From: an uncultured Eubacteriales bacterium
GTDB lineage: Bacteria > Bacillota > Clostridia > Christensenellales > Aristaeellaceae
Reading direction: 5' to 3'
NCBI GenBank assembly: GCA_902761755.1
Contig: CACWLP010000001.1
Location: 62,001-126,000 of the forward strand
DNA: 64,000 nucleotides
The translations under genes were made by a program, and so were the position numbers. Positions within the stretch are counted from its first letter, which is position 1; each line of letters starts with the position of its first letter. Shown here one piece after another: positions 9,501-17,971 of the stretch. The notes beneath the pieces were generated by a model, which ran no database searches, had not been told where the DNA came from, and worked only from the letters and a program-made list of their open reading frames with translations.

Positions 9501-10019
9501 GGTCTGGCGCAGGTTCACCTTGTCCAGCACCGTGCGGATATAGCCCTTCGCCGCCGAAGCGGGGGCGGTGGTGGGCGCGGAGATGATCACGACTCCGGGG
9601 GCGGGGGTAGGCGTCGGCGAAGGAGCCGGCGAAACGGACGACATGCCGGGCCGGTACAGCTGGCCCTTGGTCAGCTCCCATTCGGCGCGTTCCGTATCGT
9701 TCATTTCCTGCACGAATTCCGCCATCAGGAAGCCCACCGCGGTGGAGCCGTAGGGCTTGGCCTTGTACCAGGCGGTTTTATTGTAGGTCACGTCCTCCAG
9801 GATCTCCACCACCCGGTATTCGGGCAGCTGATCCAGATAATCCGTGGACCCGGGCTTGGGCCGGAAATTCACCACCCGGTTGGTGGTGGTGTTGCGGATG
9901 ACGATATACCCCATCCGCACCTTTTCGGTTTCCGCTGCCTGGGCAGGCGCCAGCGACAGCACCATCGCCGCCAGCAGCACCAGGGAAATCCACCGTTTCA
10001 TCATGCCTGTTTGCTTCAT
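6594..10019 (-). CDS. Secreted multi-SH3, peptidoglycan-binding protein
   Basis: A large exported protein of about 1141 residues. The start MKQTGMMKRWISLVLLAAMV gives a signal peptide with GGAAGGG upstream; the frame extends 23 codons further but without a ribosome site. About nine bacterial SH3-like repeats of 65-90 residues follow (for example DKVNLRQTPGG ... AGYVRSDC), separated by Pro/Thr linkers, then a PG_binding_1 domain (LQQKLVEKGFLT ... NGLTVDGIAG). The C-terminal domain of about 150 residues contains WFTGGIQGIWG, HADCEPLT and GQFCVHFTNSKTH, a conserved but unnamed module of clostridial cell-wall proteins. The protein likely binds or remodels peptidoglycan; no catalytic class is proven. 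It has its own promoter at 10115-10143. Confidence 0.85.
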   Translation of the reverse strand: MKQTGMMKRWISLVLLAAMVLSLAPAQAAETEKVRMGYIVIRNTTTNRVVNFRPKPGSTDYLDQLPEYRVVEILEDVTYNKTAWYKAKPYGSTAVGFLMAEFVQEMNDTERAEWELTKGQLYRPGMSSVSPAPSPTPTPAPGVVIISAPTTAPASAAKGYIRTVLDKVNLRQTPGGISLNENNQIPLGTVLAYYSVTRFGEFDWVQVYYDGKAGYVRSDCYKLCDAAGNLLSGANGTNTINYKEGVTYGRVTTDNVFFRKDTNLNGDFWARLPAGWVLEVLGTEKKGDVTWYKVKGGTPTNPSRTYTGFVHGNFFTLIDNPAGSTTPTSPESNYGLITVDGVNLRQTAGGTSLAVLSANTVVNIFGKPAGNTADDWYIIETNGVYGFVPATALRVLTQAELGGYTLPPAPVTSPGPATPATGSGYVKLTLDKVNLRKTPGGTVLTPRAADKLPVGTVLAYTAGPTQADNYNWVLVTYNGITGYVRSDCWTYCDASGAPVQAPTPAATPAATPAATPAGPSGSTVVGYIKLVKGGVNVRMKPWGTSYGQLPLGTELPFYGTAYSGGSELWYLVYSNQFGTFGYVLGDMAKIVSESGSTTPTTPPDTVVTTGYAATTASSVWLRLKPEPNAETAGQVKEKGTVLPMTGAPVANAGYLWYPVVTANGTRAYLRGDFAYQLADWQLDTYKSTGKLPSPTPGAASPRPGNSNYITITADKVWVREKASTKAGTLGQVNKGTVLPFTKKETVGQITWYRVTYNGKTAYIHGNFARVLTNAEYDAMRGTPTPPPNVVTLAPDATPNTTDLSNLAMTTKEKVIIRKDPSMQGRELTTVRTAGTMLTYLGKYQAPTAQNPYYWFNIRYGTITGWMRGDLVRVLTNAEKKLYEQTGNPSAPKEATYRTLSKNDTGTDVTALQQKLVEKGFLTADQVTGTYLTSTETAIINFQKANGLTVDGIAGEKTQHALFGTVPVGTYDGSSATTTLYPVEKIDWFTGGIQGIWGVGTVAVITDVYTGISFKAQRLYGDNHADCEPLTTADTAAICQIYGVSNAQEISDREKELESWRRRPLWVTIGGRTFAASMYGIPHNFKGDRIPDNNYNGQFCVHFTNSKTHNTDHVDVDASYNGWFGAVSAIEYAYTHSKSGTK

Positions 10020-10114
10020 AAAGCCCTTCCACCCCATCCGCTTGTATTTGGACCTCCGCGTGTCGAACGCGGGAAAATGAGCGCGCAAAAAGAAGAATAG
10101 AATCCTTCTTTTGC

Positions 10115-10143
10115 ATTGTATTACATATTTGTTACGCCGTCAA
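10115..10143 (-). promoter_or_regulatory. Sigma-A promoter for the SH3 protein gene
   Basis: On the minus strand TTGACG (10143-10138), a 17-base spacer and TACAAT (10120-10115) give five of six matches at each box. It lies about 95 bases upstream of the chosen start and is divergent from the promoter of the nucleoside phosphorylase. Confidence 0.75.
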
Positions 10144-10164
10144 GCATTTTCTTAAATTTGTTAC
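10128..10164. promoter_or_regulatory. Paired TTTGTTAC sites in divergent promoter region
   Basis: TTTGTTAC occurs at 10128-10135 and 10157-10164, 29 bases apart and flanking the -35 box of the SH3 promoter. Two exact 8-mers at nearly three helical turns could be an operator for an unknown regulator; chance in AT-rich intergenic DNA is also possible. Confidence 0.25.
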
Positions 10165-10195
10165 ACGAATTTGGGGCAATATTTTGTCGATTCGC

Positions 10196-10224
10196 TTTAC
10201 GGGGCGGCAGAAGTATGCTATACT
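10196..10224 (+). promoter_or_regulatory. Sigma-A promoter for the nucleoside phosphorylase
   Basis: TTTACG (10196-10201), 17 bases, TATACT (10219-10224). It is placed 40 bases upstream of the ATG of the phosphorylase gene. Confidence 0.7.
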
Positions 10225-10263
10225 GTGCCTGTATCACCTTTATATTAAGGAAGGATTAACAGA

Positions 10264-11592
10264 ATGGACATGCTTTCTATCCTGGAAACCAAGAAACGGG
10301 GAAAAGCCCTGACGCCGGAGCAGATCGGATACTTCGTCCGCGGAGCGGCGGACGGCACCGTGCCGGATTATCAGCTGTCCGCCCTGCTGATGGCCATCCG
10401 CCTGAACGGCATGACGCCGGAGGAAACGGCGCAGCTGACCATGGCCATGGCCCGGTCCGGGGATATGCTGGAGCCCGAGGTGGGCGGCGTGCCGGTGGAC
10501 AAGCATTCCACCGGCGGCGTGGGCGATACCACCACGCTGATCCTGGCCCCGCTGGTGGCCGCCTGCGGCGGCAAGGTGCTGAAAATGAGCGGCCGGGGCC
10601 TGGGGCACACCGGCGGCACGGTGGACAAGCTGGAAAGCATCCCCGGCATGCGCACCTCCCTGCCCGAGGACGAGTTCGTGTCCATCGTGCGCAGGATCGG
10701 CTGCGCGGTGGTGGGCCAGAGCGCCCAGCTGGCCCCGGCGGACAAGCGGCTCTACGCCCTGCGGGACGTGACCGCCACCGTGGACAGCGTGCCCCTGATC
10801 GTATCCAGCATATTAAGCAAGAAATTCGCCGGCGGCTCCAAGGCCATCGTGCTGGACGTGAAAACCGGCTCCGGCGCGCTGATGCCCACGCTGGAAGCCT
10901 CCGTGGAGCTGGCCAAAGCCATGGTGGACATCGGCCGCCTGGCGGGGCGCAGCGTGACGGCGGTGGTATCCGGCATGGAGGAGCCCCTGGGCAGCCACGT
11001 GGGCAACGCCCTGGAGGTGAAGGAGGCCGTGGACGTGCTGGCCGGCCGCACGGGCGGGCCGCTGAAAAAGGTGTCCCTGTTCCTGGGCGCCCGGATGCTG
11101 ATGGCCACCGGCCTGGCCGATACGGAGGAGGAAGCCCTTGCGCGGCTGGAAAACGCCGTCGCCAGCGGCGCGGGCCTGAATAAGCTGAAGGAAATGATCG
11201 CCGCCCAGGGAGGCGACCCCCGGATCTGCGACGATATCTCCCTGCTGCCCCACATCGACGCCACCGTGCCCGTCCCGGCCCGGGAGGAAGGCTATCTCAG
11301 CCACGTGAACGGCACCGCCCTGGGCCTGGCCGCCCAGCGCATGGGCGCAGGCCGCGTGAAGAAGGAAGACGTGATCGACCCCGCCGTGGGCTTCGTGATG
11401 GAAAAGCGCATCGGCGATTTTGTGAAGAAGGGCGACGTGATCGCCACGCTGCACCCCCGGACGGAAGCAAGCGCCCGGGAGGCGGCGGAGAGCATCCTTT
11501 CCGCCCTCAGCTTCTCCCCCGTTCCCGTTCCCCGGGCGCGGCTGCTATACGCGCTCATCACCCCCCAGGGCGTACAGCCCCTGGACGAATAA
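10264..11592 (+). CDS. pdp: Pyrimidine-nucleoside (thymidine) phosphorylase
   Basis: Splits uridine, thymidine or deoxyuridine with phosphate to the base and (deoxy)ribose-1-phosphate in the cytoplasmic salvage pathway. The 442 residues contain the phosphate-binding KHSTGGVGDTT (80-90) and the family signature SGRGLGHTGGTVDKLE (109-124), and the length matches the family (about 430-440). The C-terminal domain ends normally. AAGGAAGG precedes the ATG. Whether it is the broad pyrimidine enzyme (Pdp) or thymidine-specific (DeoA) cannot be settled here; Firmicute homologues are usually Pdp. No other deo genes are adjacent, which is unusual for this gene. Confidence 0.93.
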   Translation: MDMLSILETKKRGKALTPEQIGYFVRGAADGTVPDYQLSALLMAIRLNGMTPEETAQLTMAMARSGDMLEPEVGGVPVDKHSTGGVGDTTTLILAPLVAACGGKVLKMSGRGLGHTGGTVDKLESIPGMRTSLPEDEFVSIVRRIGCAVVGQSAQLAPADKRLYALRDVTATVDSVPLIVSSILSKKFAGGSKAIVLDVKTGSGALMPTLEASVELAKAMVDIGRLAGRSVTAVVSGMEEPLGSHVGNALEVKEAVDVLAGRTGGPLKKVSLFLGARMLMATGLADTEEEALARLENAVASGAGLNKLKEMIAAQGGDPRICDDISLLPHIDATVPVPAREEGYLSHVNGTALGLAAQRMGAGRVKKEDVIDPAVGFVMEKRIGDFVKKGDVIATLHPRTEASAREAAESILSALSFSPVPVPRARLLYALITPQGVQPLDE

Positions 11593-11608
11593 AAAGGAGA
11601 CCGCCGCC

Positions 11609-12775
11609 ATGAAAAAGCTGATTGCCCTGCTGACCGCGCTGCTGATGCTGCTGTGCACGATTCCCGCGCTGGGAGAAAGCGCTCCCCGGGAAGAAAGCGC
11701 GGAACTGACCTATGAAGAACTGGAGATCTATCTGACGGCCCAGGCGAAGGCTGCCCTGGCCGCCAAAGGCGTCGCCGTGCAGTCCGACGAGCGCGGCACC
11801 TGGGCCGTGTGGGACGGCGGGGCGCTGCAGATCGCCGACGAGGAGCTCACCGACAGCACCGCCGTCGTGGGCGCGGCCATCCTGCCCGGGCAGGAGGACC
11901 CCCGGGGGCTGTATCTGGGCAGCCCGCTCCAGGACGTGCTGGACGCTTACCCCAACGATAACCCCGGCCTGTACGGCACCCGGTACGACGCGGCGCTCTA
12001 CATCCGGGGGGAAAAGCCGGAAGCCACCGTGGGCTACATCCTGCGGGACGGCCAGCGCATCACCCAGGTCTGCCATACCGTGGAGCACTGGTCTCCGGAA
12101 GGCGTGGTGGAGTGCAGCATCGTGTATGATCTGGATCAGGGCACGGTGACCGCCATTTCCATTGTGGATATGCAGCGCATCGTGGAGGAAACGGAAGCCC
12201 TGGAAACGCTGAGCGACGTGGCCGCCATGCAGGAAAACCGGGAATACGGCGCCTATCCCCAGTCCAAGGACGGATCGGCCCTGGCGCCCTTCCAGCGGGA
12301 GGATCTGTCCTTCTCCGGCATTGATTTCCTGGATCTCACCGCGGAAAGCGCCATCGCCGCCTTCGGGGCCCCGAACGTGGACGAATGGACGGAGGATTCC
12401 ACCGGCGAATGGATCCGCCTGATGCAGTGGGACGGCGTTTCCGTGCAGCTGCTTTACACCGCCGACAAAACCTTCCTCCGGCCGGACAGCCTGATCTTCA
12501 CCAACGCCGATTTTGAAGGCCCCCGCGGGGTGCGCCCCGGCGATTACCTGGATACGGTGATCAACCGGTTCTACCGGGAGGATTACGCCGTTCTGTCCGC
12601 CGGCGAAGTGATGCTCTACGGCGACGGGAACAGCCAGAGCTACGGCCGCCTGTCCTATTCCGCCGATTCCGCCGCGCTGGTCTATTCCCTGCCCCTGGAG
12701 GGGGAAGCCGCCGTCGTATGGTACATGACCTTTTCCGACGGCGAGCTGCAGGAAGCCCGTTTGCTGATGCGGTAA
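11609..12775 (+). CDS. Secreted protein of unknown function
   Basis: A 388-residue protein with a signal peptide (MKKLIALLTALLMLLCTIPALGES, cleavage after ALG). The mature part is acidic. Two related segments, DPRGLYLGSPLQDVLDAYPNDNP near residue 95 and GPRGVRPGDYLDTVINRFYRED near 308, share 'RG...G..L..V...Y', suggesting an internally duplicated beta fold of the kind seen in small exported clostridial proteins. AAAAGGAG precedes the ATG, 16 bases after the phosphorylase stop, so it is probably read from the same transcript. No family is recognised. Confidence 0.6.
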   Translation: MKKLIALLTALLMLLCTIPALGESAPREESAELTYEELEIYLTAQAKAALAAKGVAVQSDERGTWAVWDGGALQIADEELTDSTAVVGAAILPGQEDPRGLYLGSPLQDVLDAYPNDNPGLYGTRYDAALYIRGEKPEATVGYILRDGQRITQVCHTVEHWSPEGVVECSIVYDLDQGTVTAISIVDMQRIVEETEALETLSDVAAMQENREYGAYPQSKDGSALAPFQREDLSFSGIDFLDLTAESAIAAFGAPNVDEWTEDSTGEWIRLMQWDGVSVQLLYTADKTFLRPDSLIFTNADFEGPRGVRPGDYLDTVINRFYREDYAVLSAGEVMLYGDGNSQSYGRLSYSADSAALVYSLPLEGEAAVVWYMTFSDGELQEARLLMR

Positions 12776-12840
12776 ACTGATCCGGGCGGGGAGCGAATCT
12801 CTCCGCCGTTCCATCTGTTGTATTCGGAGGCGTGTCCCCC

Positions 12841-15654
12841 ATGCGCATTGACCTGAGCTGCCCGGTGGAGGTGTGGCACTGCAAAATGCCCACCCCCCAA
12901 TACCCCTGCGTCACCATGCAGATCTATAACCTGTCGGACAAGGAAGTTTCCAGCCTGCAGGTCTGCGTGGTGTGCTTTGATGCGGAGGGCAGCCCCTACG
13001 CCCGGCATGTGGAGCGCATCCAGGGCCTCTCCGCCCCGGCCTTGCACGTGTTTGAAGCCACGGCGGACCTGGAGGAGGGCGTGGACGCCCGGGACCTGGA
13101 GGTTTGGATCGAAAAGGTCTGGTTCTCGGACGGAACGGTGTGGCGCCGGGGCGCGGCGGAAAGCGCCGAATACCGCCCGACGCCGCTTTTGCAGGGCCAG
13201 CGGCTGCAGATCATGCGGGAGCTGGCCGGCCAGGACGCCGCCTGCTGCCCCAGCGATCAGGGAACGGTGTGGGTCTGCGTCTGCGGACGGGCCAACGCCG
13301 CCCGGGAGGACAAATGCCGCCGCTGCCGCCGGGACAAGCATGAGATCTTTACCAAGCTCAACGAGGCGGCCATCGAACGGATCCTCATCGCCCGGCAGAA
13401 CGCCCTGGAAGAAAAGCAGCGGCAGGACCGGGAAGAAGCCCGCCGCGCCGCCCAGGCGCTGGAAGCAAAGAAAAAGAAGCGCCGCCGGGTGCGCCGGCTG
13501 CTCTTCACCGCGCTGATCGCCCTGGCGCTGCTGGGCGCCGCGGGCTACGGCGTCTATTTTCACTTTATCCCCAATTACCGTTACAGCGCCGCCGTCCGCA
13601 CCCTGGACAACGGCCAGTTTGCCGCCGCCAAGGAGCAGTTCCTGGCGCTGAAGGATTACCGGGACAGCGCGGAAATGGCCCTGGAATGTGATTACCGCGC
13701 CGCCGCCGCCGCCCTGAACAGCGGCACCTTTACTTCCCTGCGCACCGCGCAGAATGCCTTCGACGCCCTGGGCGATTACAGCGACAGCGCCCAGCGCGCC
13801 CTGGAAGCGCGCTACATTTACGCCGAAAAGCTCTTCATTTCCGAAAACTGGGAGGAGGCCATCGCCGCCTACGCCCAGGTGCCCGGCTATGCCGACGCGG
13901 AGGACAAAACCCGCCTGGCCCGGTACTGCTGGGCCGAAAGCCTGATGGAAAAGGGCAGCTACGCCGACGCCCGGGAAAAATTCCTTTCCCTGGGCGCCTA
14001 CCAGGACGCCGAAACCAACGCCCTGGAATGTCTGTACCGGCCCGCGGTGAACGCCCTGGAAAACGGCGATCCCCTGGCCGCCGCGGAATATTTCGTGGAG
14101 CTGGACGAATACCGGGACAGCCCGCTCCTGCTGAAGCGGGCGTATTACGCCGCCGGCGACCAGGCCTACGAATCCCAGGATTATGAAGCCGCGGCGGAAT
14201 ACTTCCTCCTGGCCGGGGATTATTCCGACGCTTACCGCCGGGCCGCCGGCTGCCTGTACACCCCGGCGGTCAACGCCATCGAACAGGGCGATTGGGCCCT
14301 GGCCGCGGGCATCCTGGAAAAGATCCCCTCCTATCAGGATTCCAAGGATCTGCTGGCCCAGTGCTATTATCATATGGGCCTGGATATGCTGGAGCAGGAA
14401 GAATACGAAGCCGCCGCCGCGCTGTTTGAACTGGCGCCCGAGCTGCCCGAAGCACAGAGCGCCCGGCTGGAGTGTGTCTACCGCCCGGCCGTCGCCGCCC
14501 GGGACGCCGGGGACGCCCAGCGGGCCATCGCCCTGCTGGAAACCATTCCGGATTACAAGGACGCCGCGGAGCTGCTGTATGCCCTGCGCTTTGAGGAAGC
14601 CGGGCAAAAAATGGCGGATCAGGCCTGGGAGGAAGCCATCGGCATCCTGACGGCCCTGGAAAGCAGGCCGGATACCGAGGAGGCCCTGCGGACGGCCCGC
14701 TACGGCCTGGCCCAGCAGCGGGTCAACGAAGGGGAATACGAAGAGGCGGTGGCGCTTTTCTCCGCCCTGGGGGATTATCAGTCCGCCCAGGAGCGGCTCT
14801 CCGAAGCCCGCTACCTTTTGGCGGGCAAGCTGAAGGAAGCTGGGGACCTGGAAGGCGCCCAGACCATCTACGAGGCGCTGGGGGAATACGGCGACGCCGT
14901 GGATCAGCTGCACGGCTGCATTTATGCCCGGGCGGAGCAGTCCGCCCAGGCGGGCGATATGGAAACCGCCCTGGCGCTGTATGAAACCATTCCCGGCTAT
15001 CAGGACGCGGACAGCAAACGCCGGGCTTACGCCTATGACGCGGCGGAAACCGCCCTGGCCCAGGGGGATCTGAGCCGCGCCGTCGCCCTGTTCACCCAGG
15101 CCGGGGATTACCGGGACGCTTCCGTCCGGGCTCAGGCTACCGCCGACCGGTACTACGCCGACGCCTACGCCGCCGCGGTGGAGGCCATGGAGAAAAAGGA
15201 TTACAAGGCCGCCGCGGACATCCTGGCCCCTCTGGCGAAGGAAAACGTGCCCGAAGCGTACGAAAACCTGCCGGGGGTCTACCAGGAGGCCTGCTACCGC
15301 TGCGCCAACGACCTGTACGCCGACAAGCAGCCCTTCGAGGCGCTGAAGTATTACCGGGAGATCCCCGATTACAAGGACGTGAGCACCAAGCGGCTCAAAA
15401 AAACCGTGTATCAGGTCATGGGCAAATGGGAAACGGCAAAGGGCGTCAAAATGGAATTCCGGGAGGACGGCTCCTGCGTGATCGACGGGAAGGAAGCCTT
15501 CTATACCGTTCCCTCCGCCTTCGCCATCCACATCGGCGACAGCCCGGACACCGCAGTTTATACCTATAATATCATTTCCCACGGGGACGGGAAGCTGACG
15601 CTGCTGCAGGTAAAGCAGAACGTGTATTACCGCATGACCCGGGCGGAAGAATGA
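12841..15654 (+). CDS. Zinc-ribbon, membrane-anchored TPR-repeat protein
   Basis: A 937-residue protein of unknown role. Domains in order: a beta-rich N-terminal domain (1-110); a zinc ribbon with Cys 146, 148, 159 and 162; a charged coiled coil (170-218); one membrane helix (220-241); about 16 TPR-like units of 36-37 residues (244-850) carrying a recurrent 'DYxDA ... CxYxxA'; and a lipocalin-like end (MGKWETAKGVKMEFREDGSC). The Lys/Arg stretch before the helix puts the ribbon inside the cell and the repeats outside. The ATG is preferred over a GTG nine bases upstream because GGAGG lies ten bases before it. It is probably a scaffold; partners are unknown. Confidence 0.7.
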   Translation: MRIDLSCPVEVWHCKMPTPQYPCVTMQIYNLSDKEVSSLQVCVVCFDAEGSPYARHVERIQGLSAPALHVFEATADLEEGVDARDLEVWIEKVWFSDGTVWRRGAAESAEYRPTPLLQGQRLQIMRELAGQDAACCPSDQGTVWVCVCGRANAAREDKCRRCRRDKHEIFTKLNEAAIERILIARQNALEEKQRQDREEARRAAQALEAKKKKRRRVRRLLFTALIALALLGAAGYGVYFHFIPNYRYSAAVRTLDNGQFAAAKEQFLALKDYRDSAEMALECDYRAAAAALNSGTFTSLRTAQNAFDALGDYSDSAQRALEARYIYAEKLFISENWEEAIAAYAQVPGYADAEDKTRLARYCWAESLMEKGSYADAREKFLSLGAYQDAETNALECLYRPAVNALENGDPLAAAEYFVELDEYRDSPLLLKRAYYAAGDQAYESQDYEAAAEYFLLAGDYSDAYRRAAGCLYTPAVNAIEQGDWALAAGILEKIPSYQDSKDLLAQCYYHMGLDMLEQEEYEAAAALFELAPELPEAQSARLECVYRPAVAARDAGDAQRAIALLETIPDYKDAAELLYALRFEEAGQKMADQAWEEAIGILTALESRPDTEEALRTARYGLAQQRVNEGEYEEAVALFSALGDYQSAQERLSEARYLLAGKLKEAGDLEGAQTIYEALGEYGDAVDQLHGCIYARAEQSAQAGDMETALALYETIPGYQDADSKRRAYAYDAAETALAQGDLSRAVALFTQAGDYRDASVRAQATADRYYADAYAAAVEAMEKKDYKAAADILAPLAKENVPEAYENLPGVYQEACYRCANDLYADKQPFEALKYYREIPDYKDVSTKRLKKTVYQVMGKWETAKGVKMEFREDGSCVIDGKEAFYTVPSAFAIHIGDSPDTAVYTYNIISHGDGKLTLLQVKQNVYYRMTRAEE

Positions 15655-15673
15655 CCCGGCTGGAGAGAAACCC

Positions 15674-16855
15674 ATGGAAAACGTGACCCTTCGCCTCCGC
15701 GCCTATTCCCTGCCGCCGGATGAAAAGCGCATCGACGTGCTGGACGGGATCCGGGCGCTGATGATCCTGCTGGTGGGCTGGTTCCATATCTGGCAGCAAG
15801 GCTGGCTGTCGCCCACGCTTCCCTGGGTGGGCAGCCTGGATTTTTTGCTGCGCTCCGGGTATATGTGGGTGGACGGGATGCTGCTCCTGTCCGGCTTTTT
15901 GCTGTATCTGCCCTATACCGCCGGCGGCAAGGCCCCTTCCGTCCTGGCGTTTTACAAGCGCCGGCTGATCCGCATCCTGCCCTCGTATCTGCTGTGCATC
16001 CTGCCGATCTTCGTGATCTGCGTTTTCCAGGGAAAATATCCGGACGCTTCCTTCGCCGTCAAGGACATCCTCACCCACCTCACCTTCACCCAGACCCTCT
16101 TCCGGGACACGTATTTTTCCTCGCCCTCCAACGGCGCGCTGTGGACGGTGGCGGTGGAAATGCAGTTTTATCTCATCTTCCCCTTCCTGGCCCGGGCGTT
16201 CCGCAAAAAGCCCGCCGTCACCTTCCTGTGCATGGCGCTGGCCGCCTTCGGCTTCCGGTATTACGCCTTCCGCCTGGACGACCCTTCCATGTTCTTCAAC
16301 CAGATGCCCGCCTTTCTGGACGTGTACGCCTGCGGCTTTGCCGCCGCGAACGTATACGCCGCGCTGCGCAGGCGCCTGGGCAGCAAGAAATGGGATCGGG
16401 CGATCCGGCTGCTGTTCACCGTGCTGTTCGTGGTATGCGTGTGCCAGCTGATACAGATTTGCCGGGGCCAGGCGTACGATCCCGTTTACGGCTCCACCCA
16501 GCACGGCCAGCTGGCGCGCCGGTTTCCCCTGGCGGCAGCGCTCGGCTGCGCCTTGGTCTGCGCCGCCTGCAGCCTGCCGTCCCTCCGGTTCGCCCTGGGC
16601 AATCCCCTGATGCGCTTCCTGGCTTCCGTTTCCTTCCAGTTTTATATCTGGCACCAGCTCATCGCCGTCCAGCTGAAGGCATGGCATTTCCCGCCCAGCG
16701 CTTCGGATACGCCCTGGATGGGCGAATACGGCTGGCAGGTGCGCTACACCCTGGTCTGCTTCGCGGCGGCCCTGATCTGGGCGGCGCTGATCACCTATCT
16801 GTTCGAGCGCCCCATCGCCCGGGCGCTGCGCAGGAAAACCAAAGCGGAGCAGTAA
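15674..16855 (+). CDS. Acyltransferase 3 family membrane protein
   Basis: A 393-residue integral membrane acyltransferase of the OafA/YrhL group, which moves O-acyl (often acetyl) groups from acyl-CoA to cell-surface sugars. Diagnostic features: RIDVLDGIRALMILLVGWFHIW in the first helix with the conserved His, then FFLL-type SGYMWVDGMLLLSGFLL, the Arg-rich FYKRRLIRILPSYLL, and about ten hydrophobic segments. There is no C-terminal SGNH esterase domain. The start has GGAGAG upstream and lies 19 bases after the TPR gene. The acceptor polymer is not predictable. Confidence 0.85.
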   Translation: MENVTLRLRAYSLPPDEKRIDVLDGIRALMILLVGWFHIWQQGWLSPTLPWVGSLDFLLRSGYMWVDGMLLLSGFLLYLPYTAGGKAPSVLAFYKRRLIRILPSYLLCILPIFVICVFQGKYPDASFAVKDILTHLTFTQTLFRDTYFSSPSNGALWTVAVEMQFYLIFPFLARAFRKKPAVTFLCMALAAFGFRYYAFRLDDPSMFFNQMPAFLDVYACGFAAANVYAALRRRLGSKKWDRAIRLLFTVLFVVCVCQLIQICRGQAYDPVYGSTQHGQLARRFPLAAALGCALVCAACSLPSLRFALGNPLMRFLASVSFQFYIWHQLIAVQLKAWHFPPSASDTPWMGEYGWQVRYTLVCFAAALIWAALITYLFERPIARALRRKTKAEQ

Positions 16856-16945
16856 TCCTTCCCCCACCCTAAAAACACGCCCGCCAGCGCATGCTCCGTA
16901 AGGAAGCTGCTCCGGACATAAGTATTGCCGTCAAAGAAGGATATG

Positions 16946-16979
16946 AAACCGGCGTGACCATTGCGGTCACGCCGGTTTT
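16946..16979. terminator. Bidirectional terminator in a 207-base gap
   Basis: AAACCGGCGTGACC pairs with GGTCACGCCGGTTT around a short loop, with runs of A before and T after. It sits between the convergent acyltransferase and GNAT genes. I see no gene in 16856-17062; a 67-codon open frame there overlaps the hairpin and has no ribosome site. Confidence 0.75.
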
Positions 16980-17062
16980 GCCGCTCTGCCTTGGATTATC
17001 GGGCACATCATCCGAAGCCCGTAATCCCTGCAGACAGGAAAAACGCCTCGGCAAACGAGTGC

Positions 17063-17881
17063 CTATGATGCGCTTGCCTGATAGGAAGCGGTAATGCTGT
17101 TCTGCCCTTCCATTCGATGAAAACCGGCAACAGTATAGAATTCTATTTCTGCTTTCGCATCCACATCAACCACTACCATCATCTGATTCGGCCGATTCAA
17201 TTCTATCGCCTTTACCAGCAACGCCAGTTCATAGCCCTGCCGTGCGGCTTCAGGCCTTATAAACAGGTCATAGATCTCATGAATCTCATAACAGCATTGT
17301 ACATCCAGATAGCCTTGGACCTGTCCATCCTTTACAGCCAGCAGGACTCTGAATTTATCCTGAGCAGAGAGAATCCGCTCGGCTGTCCAATAAGTATCGG
17401 GTCTATGAAGATCACGGTACTGCTTCATCCACTTTTCAGAAAGCAGCTCGATCTGGCCGGTTGCTGCGTTCGGGGGTGATCCGGCCAGGATCATTTTCTG
17501 CTGTTCCGGATCAAATTTTGCCCCTTTCATCTGCAACGGCCGGAAAATCGCTGAATTTTGCGGATTGAATACAAAGTCCATATGGAATCCGCAGTAGTTT
17601 CGCTCCATATAGGAAAGCATCTCAGTAAACGCTTCTTCTTTCCTGGTAAATCCTATGATCATTTCGATATACCGATCATCCGGAAGAACAAGCCAGACAA
17701 AAAGCCCCTCGGTTGTTCCGTTTTTCAAAACGGCAAAAGCATATTCGTCTTTGCTCGCTAAAGAACGATAAAGATTATCCTTGTCATAAGTGAAATGGGG
17801 ATCGGAATAAAACGGATTCCCGGCCAATTCACCGATAAAACCCTCGTACTTTTCAAAAGACCGGATTTCCTGAATCATCAT
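17063..17881 (-). CDS. GNAT family N-acetyltransferase-like protein
   Basis: A 272-residue protein whose second half fits the GNAT fold: FRVLLAVKDGQVQGYLDVQ (strands 3-4), IHEIYDLFIRPEAARQGYELALL (motif A, acetyl-CoA pyrophosphate loop with a weakened Q/RxxGxG) and the ending EIEFYTVAGFHRMEGQ (motif B, typical 'FY...GF'). The first half is a second, degenerate GNAT-like domain. Codon use is clearly more AT-rich than its neighbours, suggesting recent acquisition. AGGAGG lies before two successive ATG codons, of which the upstream one is given. The substrate is unknown. Confidence 0.68.
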   Translation of the reverse strand: MMIQEIRSFEKYEGFIGELAGNPFYSDPHFTYDKDNLYRSLASKDEYAFAVLKNGTTEGLFVWLVLPDDRYIEMIIGFTRKEEAFTEMLSYMERNYCGFHMDFVFNPQNSAIFRPLQMKGAKFDPEQQKMILAGSPPNAATGQIELLSEKWMKQYRDLHRPDTYWTAERILSAQDKFRVLLAVKDGQVQGYLDVQCCYEIHEIYDLFIRPEAARQGYELALLVKAIELNRPNQMMVVVDVDAKAEIEFYTVAGFHRMEGQNSITASYQASAS

Positions 17882-17971
17882 AAGCGCCTCCTCTGATCCC
17901 GGTTTGTCAAAACGATTATCCCTTCATTACGCAGCGTAATCATTTTCATTCGGATATGCAATCGTTACGCT

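Noticed and set aside
6588..10100. A 1170-codon plus-strand frame opposite the SH3 protein gene.
   Set aside because: Low-complexity Gly/His/Val antisense frame; the minus strand has signal peptide, promoter, ribosome site and domains.
12682..15675. A 997-codon minus-strand frame opposite the TPR-repeat gene.
   Set aside because: Antisense shadow of a repeat-rich gene; its own apparent repeats simply mirror the TPR units.
16891..17094. A 67-codon plus-strand frame between the acyltransferase and GNAT genes.
   Set aside because: It runs through a strong terminator hairpin and has no ribosome site.
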